Assembly (NCBI GenBank): GCA_019454045.1
Contig: SKCR01033473.1
Location: 124,001 to 188,000 of the forward strand
Direction of reading: 5' to 3'
DNA from: Zanthoxylum bungeanum
Taxonomy: Eukaryota > Streptophyta > Magnoliopsida > Sapindales > Rutaceae
DNA: 64,000 bases
Positions 45,851 to 55,044 of this stretch are shown here, one piece after another (within the stretch, counting starts at the first letter, position 1; the number at the start of each line of letters is the position of its first letter). The position numbers and the translations under genes were made by a program. Under the pieces are notes generated by a model. That model made no database searches. It was not told where the DNA came from and saw nothing but the letters and a program-made list of their open reading frames with translations.

Positions 45851-46441
45851 TTATGTTTGATCTGAGCCCACGTCTTTTCTTCTGGCTTCTTCATTTGACA
45901 TGGCGTCTTTTACCATATGCATGGTAAGTTTGCCTCCTGGAGCTGAGTTGCTGAAAGTAACCACCAGAGTCTCCCAGCTATCAGGAAGAGAACTGAGTAG
46001 CAAGAGGGCTTGAACTTCATCTGCTAGTTGCATGTCTACTGCAGACAACTGGTTCACCAGCCTTTGGAACTCGTTGGTGTGTTCTGCAACGGAAGTTCCA
46101 CTCCGTAGCTTCAGGTTCACCAAACACCTCATGATTAAGGCTTTATTCTGAGCTTTTTTGGCCTGGAACATGTCTTCCAATTTCCTCCACATTTCATAAG
46201 CATATGTATCATGTGCTACGTGGTGGAAGACATTATGGTCGATCCACTGCCTAATCTGACCCAAAGTTCTATTATTGAGTTTGTTCCAGTCATAGTCTTT
46301 AATAGATTCTGGTTTCACTCCCTTCAACTCGATGACATCAAATTAATCTTTAAAATGCAAAAAATCTATCATCCAAGGTCTCCAGATGGAGTAATTAGTT
46401 GGAGCCAATTTAATCATTGCACCAGAAGATGAATCTTCCAT
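45851..46441 (-). pseudogene. Copia H2: Gag (UBN2-type)
   Basis: ATG at 46441 begins MEDSSSGAMIKLAPTNYSIW, the usual start of plant Ty1/copia Gag. One in-frame TAA at 46343-46345 follows FLHFKD; the frame then stays open for 158 codons to 45851 (LNNRTLGQIRQWIDHNVFHH, WRKLEDMFQAKKAQNKA, LLLLSSLPDSWETLV). Forms the virus-like particle in living elements. Only about one stop separates this copy from an intact Gag. Confidence 0.9.
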
Positions 46442-46685
46442 TTCCATTTTAAGTTTTAAAGTTTAAAATGAAAAATAGACTAAAAACAAGGCTGAATTTC
46501 ACAAATCGGAGGTCACCGTTGCGTCTGAAATGGTCGAAAATGGTGGAATAGACACTTCGTTGGTCTAAATCCGACACAGGGGCTAATTTGTAAATTCCTA
46601 AAAGTTTTGGGTCAAAACTGTAAATTTCAAAAACTTCAGGGGGCTAAATGAAATTTACCAGGCTGCTGATCTGGCTGTTGATGTA
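46442..46685 (-). other. Copia H2 leader
   Basis: Non-coding; collinear with 25400-25620. Cut at about 46686 by the truncated LARD-G LTR, so the 5' LTR of this copia is missing. Confidence 0.6.
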
Positions 46686-47002
46686 ATAAAATACTTAAAA
46701 TAAAATACTAAGGAAAATAAATAAAAGACACAAAATACCTAGGGTTGTGACTCCATACAATATTATTCTAAAGATGAATTGATTCTCTTATATATGTGTA
46801 ATAAATTAATTTGCTAAATGACATTTTTGCCCTTTGTTGTCCTTTTTCACTGTTTTGGCCCCAAATCACCTCCAGAGTATCCGGAAACTTTATTTATCTA
46901 CAAAATAACACAAAACACATCAAAATATTCACAAAACTCAAGAATCTATACAAAATATTAGGTCAAATGAGTGAGAAATAGTTATATATTTACCACTCAT
47001 CA
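46686..47002 (-). repeat. LARD-G 3' LTR (truncated and internally deleted)
   Basis: Starts inside the family LTR at AATAAAATACTTAAAAT (compare 51081), runs to TTAATTTGCTAA and then jumps to sequence equivalent to 53090 onward. Ends TACCACTCATCA at 47002. Confidence 0.8.
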
Positions 47003-47014
47003 CACCCCCAAACC
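47003..47014 (-). other. Polypurine tract, LARD-G
   Basis: Plus strand CACCCCCAAACC, that is GGTTTGGGGGTG on the minus strand immediately before the LTR. Confidence 0.7.
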
Positions 47015-47089
47015 TAAAATTTTGCTAGTCCTCGAGCAAAACATCGAAATAAAATAACATAAACATCTTTAAAATAAATTTAAACTAAG

Positions 47090-47870
47090 CCACTTTCGTA
47101 GGGATCACGGTTGCATTTAGCATATGCAACAAGCCTTTAAACCCTTAGGTGTCCCTAGTGGACGAGTTGTAGTCTCATGAGGGCTTACAGCAACGATACC
47201 CACAAACGTTTTATAAAAGTAAAAAGATAGTAAAACTAATGCACACAAAAACAAAAAGACAAGAGAAAAGAGAATAAAGAAGTTAGTGATTAAACATATG
47301 AAACTTCTAATCCAAGTTAATAGTTGTTTTGTTTGTTTCTAAATTACTGAATAAGTAAATTCTCCGATTATTTTTACCATTCTTTATATACACAGCTAAC
47401 AAAATATTAATCAACTCATTTTTGCCCACAATAGTCACAAGTATAGTTGAAAAAAGAGTAATATTTTTGTCCTAAAGTTATATCAGAATTCACACCTTTT
47501 TTAAGTAATGGAATATTTTTTTTCTGATTTTTCGGATTTTTTTTCCAGATTTTAGATTTTTTTTTATTTATATACAATATCTTCCATCTATGTAGCGAGC
47601 TTTGGGCCAGTGGCTCCCAAACCAGTTGGTTTTAGGGCACTAGGTGTTAAGACACCCCTACGGACTTAATTACACAGACTTCAAATATAAATATATTTTT
47701 TGCAACATCTTCGATCCATGTAGCGAATGTTGGGCCAGTGGCTCCCAAACCAATTGGTTTTAGGACACTAGGTGTTAAAACACCCTTACGGACTTAATAA
47801 CTCGGATCTCAGACGTTTTTTTTTTATCCCATCGCTTTTTTCAGATGCTTCCTCCAATTCAACTAGAGCA
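47090..47870 (-). repeat. Conserved spacer module (copy in LARD-G)
   Basis: Contains GCCACTTTCGTAGG (47090) and two successive copies of the hairpin block: GGGCCAGTGGCTCCCAAACC at 47604 and again at 47722, each followed by an ACTAGGTGTTAA...ACACCC palindrome. Other elements have one copy. Confidence 0.7.
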
Positions 47871-48333
47871 CTGAATATTACAAACTTGTCAATTACTTCT
47901 CATGTCCATATGTTATTATGTATGTTGATAATACCTGTCAACTGAACATATAAAGATTAATTTTAATCAGTTTTATGGAGAATTCACAAATTAAATAATT
48001 CAAAATGAAATAAACAAAAATAAACTTGTTTCGAAATAGGTTGAGATACGTCTCAGGAGTGGAAATTCCTTACTCGGCTATCTCTTACACCAATTTCACC
48101 CGATTAACCAAGTTAAAAACATAAAAACACATTTTTTTTTGTTAAAATTTTTCAATTTTTTGTATTTTTTTTCGAAAATTTTGACTAAAATAACACAAAT
48201 AAAAACAAGATACTAGTCAACTATTCCCATTCCCCAAACCTAAATGAGACATTGTCCTCAATGTCTTAAAAAGTAGAAGAAGAGTTTAGAAAACAGTACC
48301 TGATTAGCTGAAATTCTACATCTAAATGAAAAG

Positions 48334-48984
48334 TTAATGGTTAAGATCCAGATTTATCCGACGCTTCTTATGATCATTATCAGACCAGTTAATCTTGGAA
48401 AGGATGGGGTCAATTTGTGGTTCAAAGGCTAAGATTTGGTTAATTAAATCTGGGGAAGTTCTGGCAGTAAAGAGGAGTTCTTTTACAGGTTTTGACATGA
48501 ACCCATTTCTCCAGACATCATCAAGAAACACACAAAGGAAATCATAAAATCCATCAGCATTAAATACTACAATTGGTTTATGGTGTATATTCAGGTTCGC
48601 CCAAAATAGTATTGTAAGAATTTCCTCCATCGTACCCAAGCATCCTGGTAAAGCAATAAATGCATCAGCACGGTTAATCATTTCCACCAGTCGTTCAGAC
48701 ATACCTGGCACGATCAGTTCTTCTCCGTTTGATGGCCAAATCAGATTTGCCTCCGCCAAGGGTTTTGGGATGATTCCCAAAACTTGACTGCCTCCTTCTT
48801 GTACGACCTTTGAAACGATCCCCATTAATCCAAGACTGCCTCCGCCATATACTAAGTGCATATTCCTTTCAACTATGACTCGACCCAATTCCTGTGATGC
48901 TGCTATATACTCTGGTTTCACACCAACACTAGTACCACAGAACACACAGATATTTACAACTCGTCTTCTTGAAGTGGCTTCCAT
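48334..48984 (-). CDS. LOG-like cytokinin riboside 5'-monophosphate phosphoribohydrolase
   Basis: 216 residues, single open frame with no intron. Family reaction: release of active cytokinin base from its riboside monophosphate, in cytosol and nucleus. Seen: N-terminal VCVFCG-type strand (NICVFCGTSVG, residues 11-21), nucleotide-binding YGGGSLGLMG (46-55), DAFIALPG (107-114) and the catalytic loop PGCLGTMEE (113-121). The family pattern is PGGxGTxxE; the last Glu and an upstream Arg (98) are kept, but the second Gly is Cys and the usual Lys after Arg98 is Leu. Length equals ordinary plant LOGs, plus a basic tail ending NLDLNH. Plant LOG genes usually have several introns, so this is probably a retrocopy or an intron-poor relative. 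It lies in the cargo slot of LARD-G, in the element's sense direction. Activity is uncertain because of the altered loop. The start ATG follows a plausible TATA box. Confidence 0.9.
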   Translation of the reverse strand: MEATSRRRVVNICVFCGTSVGVKPEYIAASQELGRVIVERNMHLVYGGGSLGLMGIVSKVVQEGGSQVLGIIPKPLAEANLIWPSNGEELIVPGMSERLVEMINRADAFIALPGCLGTMEEILTILFWANLNIHHKPIVVFNADGFYDFLCVFLDDVWRNGFMSKPVKELLFTARTSPDLINQILAFEPQIDPILSKINWSDNDHKKRRINLDLNH

Positions 48985-49041
48985 TTGTTTGTATTTCTTT
49001 CTCAGCTCTGGATGCCTTCAAGTGTGCAATGATGAGTTGAA

Positions 49042-49047
49042 TTTATA
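49042..49047 (-). promoter_or_regulatory. Candidate TATA box for the LOG-like gene
   Basis: TATAAA on the minus strand, about 58 bases upstream of the ATG, in a TTCTATAAATTCAACTC context. Spacing allows a 20-30 base leader. The LOG-like gene may therefore have a promoter of its own rather than relying only on the LTR. Confidence 0.4.
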
Positions 49048-49500
49048 GAACCTGAAAAGGGTGATTAATAATAGCACTAGTATCTTCCAAAGGACGATTA
49101 TTAGCTAAACAATAAATCGTGAAAGGTCAAAAAGTCTGGATCCTGTCGGCGAAAATAAAAGAAAATAACAAAAAAAAAAGCAAATCAAAGCAATTAACAA
49201 GGCAACGAAATTGTGTACGTAATACACCACTCGTTTGTATATAAACCCATTAAGATGCGTCTCAAGAATGCATTCCTTACTCAGCCATCATTAATGACTT
49301 AGCTCTCATCTTTGTGATTGCTAAACACCATTCCTTCATGTTTTGCTTTGCCTTAATTACTCCATTTGTGCTTTTCCCTGAAAATATCACACAAAATTAA
49401 AAACTCTATAACATGTATACACAAAATATGAAAATAGAAATTTCAACAAAATTGCATAGGTTGCCTCCCTGCTAGTATTAAATTTTTCGTCTTCAGCCAG
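49048..49500. other. Right boundary of the LARD-G cargo slot
   Basis: No gene seen. 49240-49500 is collinear with 3190-3485 of LARD-A, including ATGCGTCTCAAG, ATTCCTTACTCAGCCATC, AACATGTATACACAAAATA and the TCTTCAGCCAGACG box. Part of the 49048-49240 stretch is unique and may have come with LOG. Confidence 0.6.
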
Positions 49501-50764
49501 ACGTGACTGAAATCCATCTGTCAATGAGGTTTCAGCGTAGTTTTGGATGTCCGATTAAAGACAATCCTGTGAGCGTTGCTTTTAAAGAGTCTCGTCCAAC
49601 GGTAAGGTGGCAAAAAGAATTTTGTCTCATTCAGTGCTTGTGCCATCGTTTTGATCTTTGTCGCTCTAGTGGTTCCTGAAAAGAAAGAAAGAAAATCAGG
49701 AGGTCTCGTATGGTGCTTGACTTGGAATGGGAATTCCATTTTGTCAAGCTTCTGGGCGATATCTTTGATTTGTACTCCCCAAAATAGTGATGTTTCTCTT
49801 GAATGCTCAAGTTCTTTAAATTGCTTCCCTATTTGCTCAGCTTCTTACTCCACCTTTTTCACAGATGTATTTTAGGATTTCTGCATTCAGTTCTTCATCT
49901 GTCGTCTATGAAATGAAAACTTCAAAAGTGTCAAGCTAAGGATGTAAAGATATGTCTGATTTTAGGTCTTCATCCTCTGATATGACTGGCTCAGGTAGAT
50001 CTTCTTCAAACATTAGTGCAATGGAAGCTCCGAGATCTTCATTTTGAGGATGGAAAGTTTCATCCTCAATTTTTATTGGTACAAACAGCTCTACATCTTC
50101 ATCCTCGTCAGAGTCCGAATAATAAAAATTAAATCGAGACCTTGCTAGTTCGGGCTCCTGAACCGATACCTCTGGCTCTTGATATTGCTCAACCTCTTCC
50201 TCTGTTAAAGTGTCATCGTGAAATTTTTGGTACTCGGAGGCTTCATCAGTGTCATCTGAAAATGCTCCTTAAGGTATGTAGCTCTGGTTTTAGTTAATTG
50301 TCTGATCTTATCTGTCATTCTCTGTATGGATTCTGCTTGACTCTGAAATTGTGCATCTATTTGAGTTTCCCGTTCCTTGAACCAATCTTTGAGCATGACA
50401 ATTACCTGATCTTCCTCTGATAGTTCTGGTTCTTGATGAAGATCGTAAGTGGATGGTGGATAAGATGGAAAATGTGGTTCTGTGAAATATGTTGGCTCTT
50501 CGTACCTTGAATGATTCTGATAATTCTGCCACTCTGAAAGGTATATACATTGATCGCTGGGTGGTTACTATCGCATATCTCACATCTCCCCATTGCGTTC
50601 TGATGAGCAAATGTAGTATTGATTGGTTCTGACATCCAGTGATAATTGTTGGGCTGGACGAAAGGCCTCATAAAACCGGACTTTTGCTCCCAGATTTGGG
50701 GTGCATCTTTTTCTAGTAAAGCTCGTAATCTTTCAATCTCCCAATAGTGTTCCATTTCAACCAC
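49500..50764 (-). pseudogene. Gag-like segment of LARD-G
   Basis: Starts MVEMEHYWEIERLRALLEK at 50764 on the minus strand. Contains GRCEICDSNHPA (about 50575-50610), the front half of a CCHC knuckle before a frameshift; the helix region AESIQRMTDKIRQL near 50310; and the late block FQVKHHTRPPDFLSFFSG near 49700. It is collinear with 3440-4680. Disrupted by several frameshifts. Confidence 0.55.
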
Positions 50765-50867
50765 CTGAAAAATAAAAGAAAGAATTAAAAATTACATATA
50801 AAAATAAAGAAAATTGTATACAAGTAAATTAGATAGCTTCAAAATTAATAACTCAAGAAAAATAAGT

Positions 50868-50884
50868 CCCCGGCAACGGCGCCA
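50868..50884 (-). other. tRNA-Asp primer-binding site, LARD-G
   Basis: Plus strand CCCCGGCAACGGCGCCA, a perfect match to the 3' end of plant tRNA-Asp with CCA, 6 bases from the LTR. Confidence 0.9.
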
Positions 50885-52199
50885 AAAGCTTGACCGGTGC
50901 AATCACACGCGTATAACGCAAGCACACGTATCGTTCAAGTAGTATGAAAATATCGATCCTACGAGGACTTAATTCCTACTATTGTTATTAATTGTTGATT
51001 CTATTTATTTACAGGTATCTAATTATATGGAGAAGTGAATGATTGCTTTTGGTTGGTTGAATGTATATTTGCTAAATAAATAAAATAAAATACTTAAAAT
51101 AAAATACTAAGGAAAATAAATAAAAGACACAAAATACCTAGGGTTGTGACTCCACACAATATTATTCTAAAGATGAATTGATTCTCTTATATATGTGTAA
51201 TAAATTAATTTGCTAACCTGGAACACGAAGTTATGCAAAAGCCTCTGTCGATGGTAAGATGCAAATACCCAAATAACCCCATTAATCATATTCCTATGTT
51301 AAACAAGTTACATGAATTCATTAAGTTCAAGTTCCAATTATGGCTACCCACGCCCGATAGTTATATTCCTATCATGTAAGGAAATCTATTAAATGGTTAT
51401 CTATCCTCAAGGAGTATCGTGGGCTATTGAATCTAAGGTTGAAACCTAAAATCCCTTTTTCCAAGTTCATTTTAAGTTTACCTTATCAATCTTATTGGTG
51501 ATCAGGCAACAAGAAGCATTAAGCTTAAGACTCAATAAACAAACCAAAGATTTACCCATAATATAATTAAATCAGTTATTTTAGCTTATTAATATTGTGT
51601 TTCATCACTTCCCTAGAATAAAAATAAAATGATGGGGGTTAGGGGATCTACCTTTAGAAATCTAAAATTATTATAATATGGAAATTGTCAGTATTACCCA
51701 ATTAAGTTGAACCAGCCATAAATGCGGTGGTATTATTTATCCATAAACCAGCCACATAGGCGGTAAGCATCTGTCACCTAAAGACCGTCCTATAAGCGGT
51801 GTCACATTAGGTTACATAATTAAAACCAGCCATTAAGGCGGTATCAACTTTTAATCCATATTAAATTACAATTTTCATATTATAAATTAGGTGAGATTAA
51901 TCTACATTTACTATTTCTAATTTAGAAATCTCTCTTATTGTAATATATAAATCTACGTGATAATTACCAACCAGCCATATAGGCGGTATCCTGATTAAGT
52001 AAAATTAATAATTTATTACCAACCGACCAACCAGGCGGTATCCATGCTTAGTGAGGTTAAAACCATATAATTAATTACCAACCGACCAATATGGCGGTAT
52101 CCTCATTAAGTCATGTTTTAACTAGTTTATTTATTATAATTAAGGGAGATTAATCTAAATTATAAAAGTAAAAAGCTTCACCCTTCCCCAGCAGTAAAT

Positions 52200-52440
52200 T
52201 AACTACTTAACATAAAAGAAAAGAAAAGAAAATTAATTACTGAAAGGAAAATTGCATAATTAAAATTACTGAAATTAAAAGTGCTGAAAGAAAAGTACTA
52301 AAAATAAAAGTGCTGAAAGTAAAGTACTGAAAGTAAAGTGCTGAAAAGTAAAAGTGCTGAAAAGTAAAAGTGCTGAAAGTAAAAGTGCTGAAATTAAAAG
52401 TACTGAAAGTAAAAATACTGAAATTAAAATTAAAAGTAAA
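52200..52440. repeat. Tandem GCTGAAAGTAAAAGT repeats
   Basis: About a dozen imperfect copies of a 13-17 base unit (GTGCTGAAAAGTAAAA and variants). A related run is in the LTR scrap at 43925-44040. Confidence 0.85.
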
Positions 52441-52650
52441 AATACATAATTTAAATATTAAAAATATTTACTAAAAATAGATGCAATCCTTTTAAAGCCT
52501 ATAAAGACCCAAAGGAAAGCACACCAAATGAAATGAAATCGTCCTGAATTTATAGGGAAAAATTTGGATTTGCGCGTCGCGACGCGTGGCCATTGTTTTG
52601 ATTCTTATCTAATGATGTGGCGATAAGGAATATGTTTCCCAATAGAATGC

Positions 52651-53010
52651 TGACACGTGGGACTTTGGATGATTAACTCAATAATTATGCTGATGTGGCG
52701 ATGACGTGGCGACATGTGGCGATGTGGATTGTCGGCACCATAGGATTGTGACACGTGGCACGTGATGATTGGCTAATGATGACGTGGCTGACACATGGCA
52801 CAATTATTTGGCATGTGGCTGATGTGGACGCCTACGTGGATGACACGTGGATGACATATGGACGACACGTGGCTATATGGATTGTCGGCACCATAGGATG
52901 ATGACACATGGCATGGTACACTTTAACAGATCTCATCTGATGTTGACACGTGGCAGACGCACGTTAGCATCTGGTGCATGTTAACAGACTTCTCAGATTT
53001 TGACACGTGG
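52651..53010. promoter_or_regulatory. Cluster of CACGTG/ACGTGG (G-box, ABRE-like) motifs in the LARD-G LTR
   Basis: Nine ACGTGG hexamers within about 360 bases (near 52655, 52704, 52754, 52782, 52834, 52845, 52867, 52948 and 53005), six of them extended to CACGTGG, plus one further CACGTG near 52759. ACGTG cores are binding sites of plant bZIP and bHLH factors, including ABA-response factors. LARD-A and B LTRs have only scattered relatives. Binding is inferred from the motif only. Confidence 0.6.
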
Positions 53011-53270
53011 CACGGCGTGTATTTTAGCATGAAGTGGTACAAGTTAGCACAGGCCGGCAAACGTTAGGCATCGCGACGCGCCAAATGATATGTGTGCCCT
53101 TTGTTGTCATTTTTCACTGTTTTGGCCCCAAATCACCTCCAGAATGTCCTGAAACTTTTTTTTTCTACAAAATAACACAAAACACATCAAAATATTCACA
53201 AAACTCAAGAATCTATATAAAATATTAGGTCAAATGAGTGGGAAATAGTGATACATTTACCATTCATCCG

Positions 53271-53484
53271 GATCCTCTACAACTGAACCCCCAAACTGGT
53301 TCTTTTAAACCATGTTGATCAATGCAGGTTTCATCTCAAAGTTATTGGCATTGATTGGTGAGTGTGCAATCCCGGAGTAGTTATCATCAACGACCGGCTT
53401 GAAGTGATCTCGAATTGCCACTTTGCACGGGTTGTTGTCTATATTTTCAACCACCATTGCTTCTTTCTCAATGTTCCTTCCATG
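53271..53484 (-). pseudogene. Element E Gag N-terminus
   Basis: Minus-strand reading: DNNPCKVAIRDHFKPVVDDN, YSGIAHSPINANNFEMKPAL, INMV, stop, KNQFGGSVVEDP. This is the conserved start of Athila-type Gag. The sequence ends exactly where the LARD-G LTR begins (53269/53270); the continuation is not on the other side of LARD-G. Confidence 0.85.
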
Positions 53485-53621
53485 AAAGGGAATAAATAAT
53501 AAAAAATAAAATCAAAAAATCAAAACCAAATTAAAGCAAAAATTAAAATAAAAAAATCTAAATCTAAATTAAAACTAGGGTTACCTGGTAATAGTATTAA
53601 TGTGAATTAGATTAAAAATCA

Positions 53622-53636
53622 CTGGAAACGGCACCA
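53622..53636 (-). other. Degenerate tRNA-Asp primer-binding site, element E
   Basis: Plus strand CTGGAAACGGCACCA resembles CCGGCAACGGCGCCA and sits 6 bases from the LTR start at 53643, the same spacing as in the LARDs. Confidence 0.65.
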
Positions 53637-53642
53637 AAAACT

Positions 53643-54903
53643 TGTTGCTAGCTTATCGTAATGCAAGTATACGGTGTCAAGTTTTAATAAAAGATAAGTA
53701 TGAGTGTTGAACCTACGGGGATTGTAATCAAATTCTCACTAAGTACTATAATTAGTAAACCTAACTTTATTTAGAAGCAATTTAAAATAATCTGAATTTA
53801 ATACTAAAAACTAAAGGAATAAGATATTAAAACGTTTGATTAGGAGAAACCAGGATAAGGGAGATTCTAGAATCTGATTTCACCTAGCTATCACATATGT
53901 ATTTGTTATGCCACTCAATTATTACTCAATTTTGTTGTTTATAAGTTAAGAATCCTAAATTATTCTAACTCCCTCTCCTGAGTGTCGAGTGAAAATATTA
54001 TTAACTACTGACTTCGATATCCCCATAAAAATCTAGTAATCAACAACTCATTTGGCCTTGTGAATCTTTGTTAACGACTTCAAATGGATTATAGATTCTC
54101 CCAAACTCTACAAATCCCCTAGGTTATATTCTCTAGATCCTATTCAAAATCCTTTCTCCCGAGTGATAGATTCTAAACATGCATCATCTCAATTTGTAGC
54201 CAATAAACTATAATCACTAAACACAAAAGAATATAAATAAACTGATTCAAAACTTTATAACAATTAAATTGGCAATTAAAATATAGGTTCAAGCATAGGC
54301 TATATTATCCTATAGAAAAATAGAGTTAGTTAATGACTAAAGATAAAAATAATAAAAGCATGATCAAGAATATAATGGATATCATTAGAGTTTAAAGAAA
54401 GAAACTAGATGATAAAACCCGAATCGAATCCCTTCATCTTCAGACATCACCGCATTCGTCTCTTCTTGTCGCTCTTCAATCTTCCTCTTTGGATGAGCTT
54501 CTATATTTATAGAGAAGTCTTGGAGTCTTTGTACGTGTAGAATATTGTTTTCTAAAGATTTTGGGAGCCTGTCGTAGCGTCGCGACGTCAGAATTGGCAT
54601 CGTGATGCCAAATCGTCGGGAAATTCTATGTTGGCATCCTGGTGAGGTGTCGCGATGCTAGAAGTGGTATCGCAACGCCACCCTATTTTTTAGGATGATG
54701 TATTTCTGCATATTTAGCTTTCTCACGTGCTTCCTTTGCATCCGTAAGGTCCCAAAACATGTACATTTGCTCCAAGATCCATATTTCAATGCTTCTTATC
54801 AATAAAACATAAAATAAACTACAAAATACATTAAATGATACGAAATTTAACAAAATAGTAATCTAAGAATGCATTAGTAAGTGGGTATAAACCGTACTTA
54901 TCA
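53643..54903 (-). repeat. Element E 5' LTR
   Basis: 1261 bp from TGTTGCTAGCTTATCG to AACCGTACTTATCA. Homologous to 29116-30203 and to the left inverted arm. Minus-strand TATA box at 54504-54511. Contains TCGCGACGTC and TCGCGATGC palindromes near 54588 and 54648. Confidence 0.85.
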
Positions 54904-55044
54904 GTGTGACATGTTCATTTGATTTACAAATATTACATGCAACTTCTTGAATTGACTTGACATGATCATTCTTCATCATTTCTAATGCCTCAACTTTTTT
55001 AGCTAGAGATGCATATTTACAGAAAGGTCATGGTCTTCCCTAAG
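54904..55044 (-). pseudogene. Athila-type Gag scrap
   Basis: Nearly the same 130 bases as 28426-28553 (knuckle region of element K Gag). It ends at the Tat LTR start. It is either the other flank of the element E insertion or a separate K copy. Confidence 0.7.

Larger units (their letters stand above)
46686..53269 (-). mobile_element. LARD-G: LARD-family element carrying a LOG gene
   Basis: Minus-strand element with 5' LTR 50891-53269, primer site 50868-50884, gag-like segment 49500-50764, LOG gene 48334-48984, spacer 47090-47870, polypurine tract 47003-47014 and a damaged 3' LTR 46686-47002. The order matches LARD-A. No pol gene. The left LTR lacks its outer end and has a large internal deletion, so no target duplication can be read; rearrangement after insertion is likely. 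Confidence 0.75.
50891..53269 (-). repeat. LARD-G 5' LTR
   Basis: About 2379 bp from TGACCGGTGCAATCACAC to CATTCATC(C). Longer than the A and B LTRs because of a repeat-rich segment (52200-52440) and an expanded ACGTG-rich segment (52640-53050). The last base of the terminus is mutated. Confidence 0.8.
29116..54903 (-). mobile_element. Element E: probable Athila-like element, heavily interrupted (model)
   Basis: Both ends belong to one LTR family in the same orientation: 29116-30203 (left, lacking its first 225 bp) and 53643-54903 (right). Between them in proper minus-strand order are a tRNA-Asp-like primer site and Gag start (53271-53636), protease halves (43119-43300, 31830-32310), the post-coding box at 31620-31665, the spacer and a polypurine tract at 30204. 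RT and integrase are absent. Copia D, an LTR scrap, a MITE, copia H2 and LARD-G fill the interior. That the two ends belong to a single insertion is inference; a rearrangement between two E copies is also possible. Confidence 0.5.

Noticed and set aside
48334..48984. A bacterial-type lysine decarboxylase
   Set aside because: The older family label is misleading; length, GGGSxGLMG and PG-x-x-GT-x-x-E pattern fit LOG-type phosphoribohydrolases.
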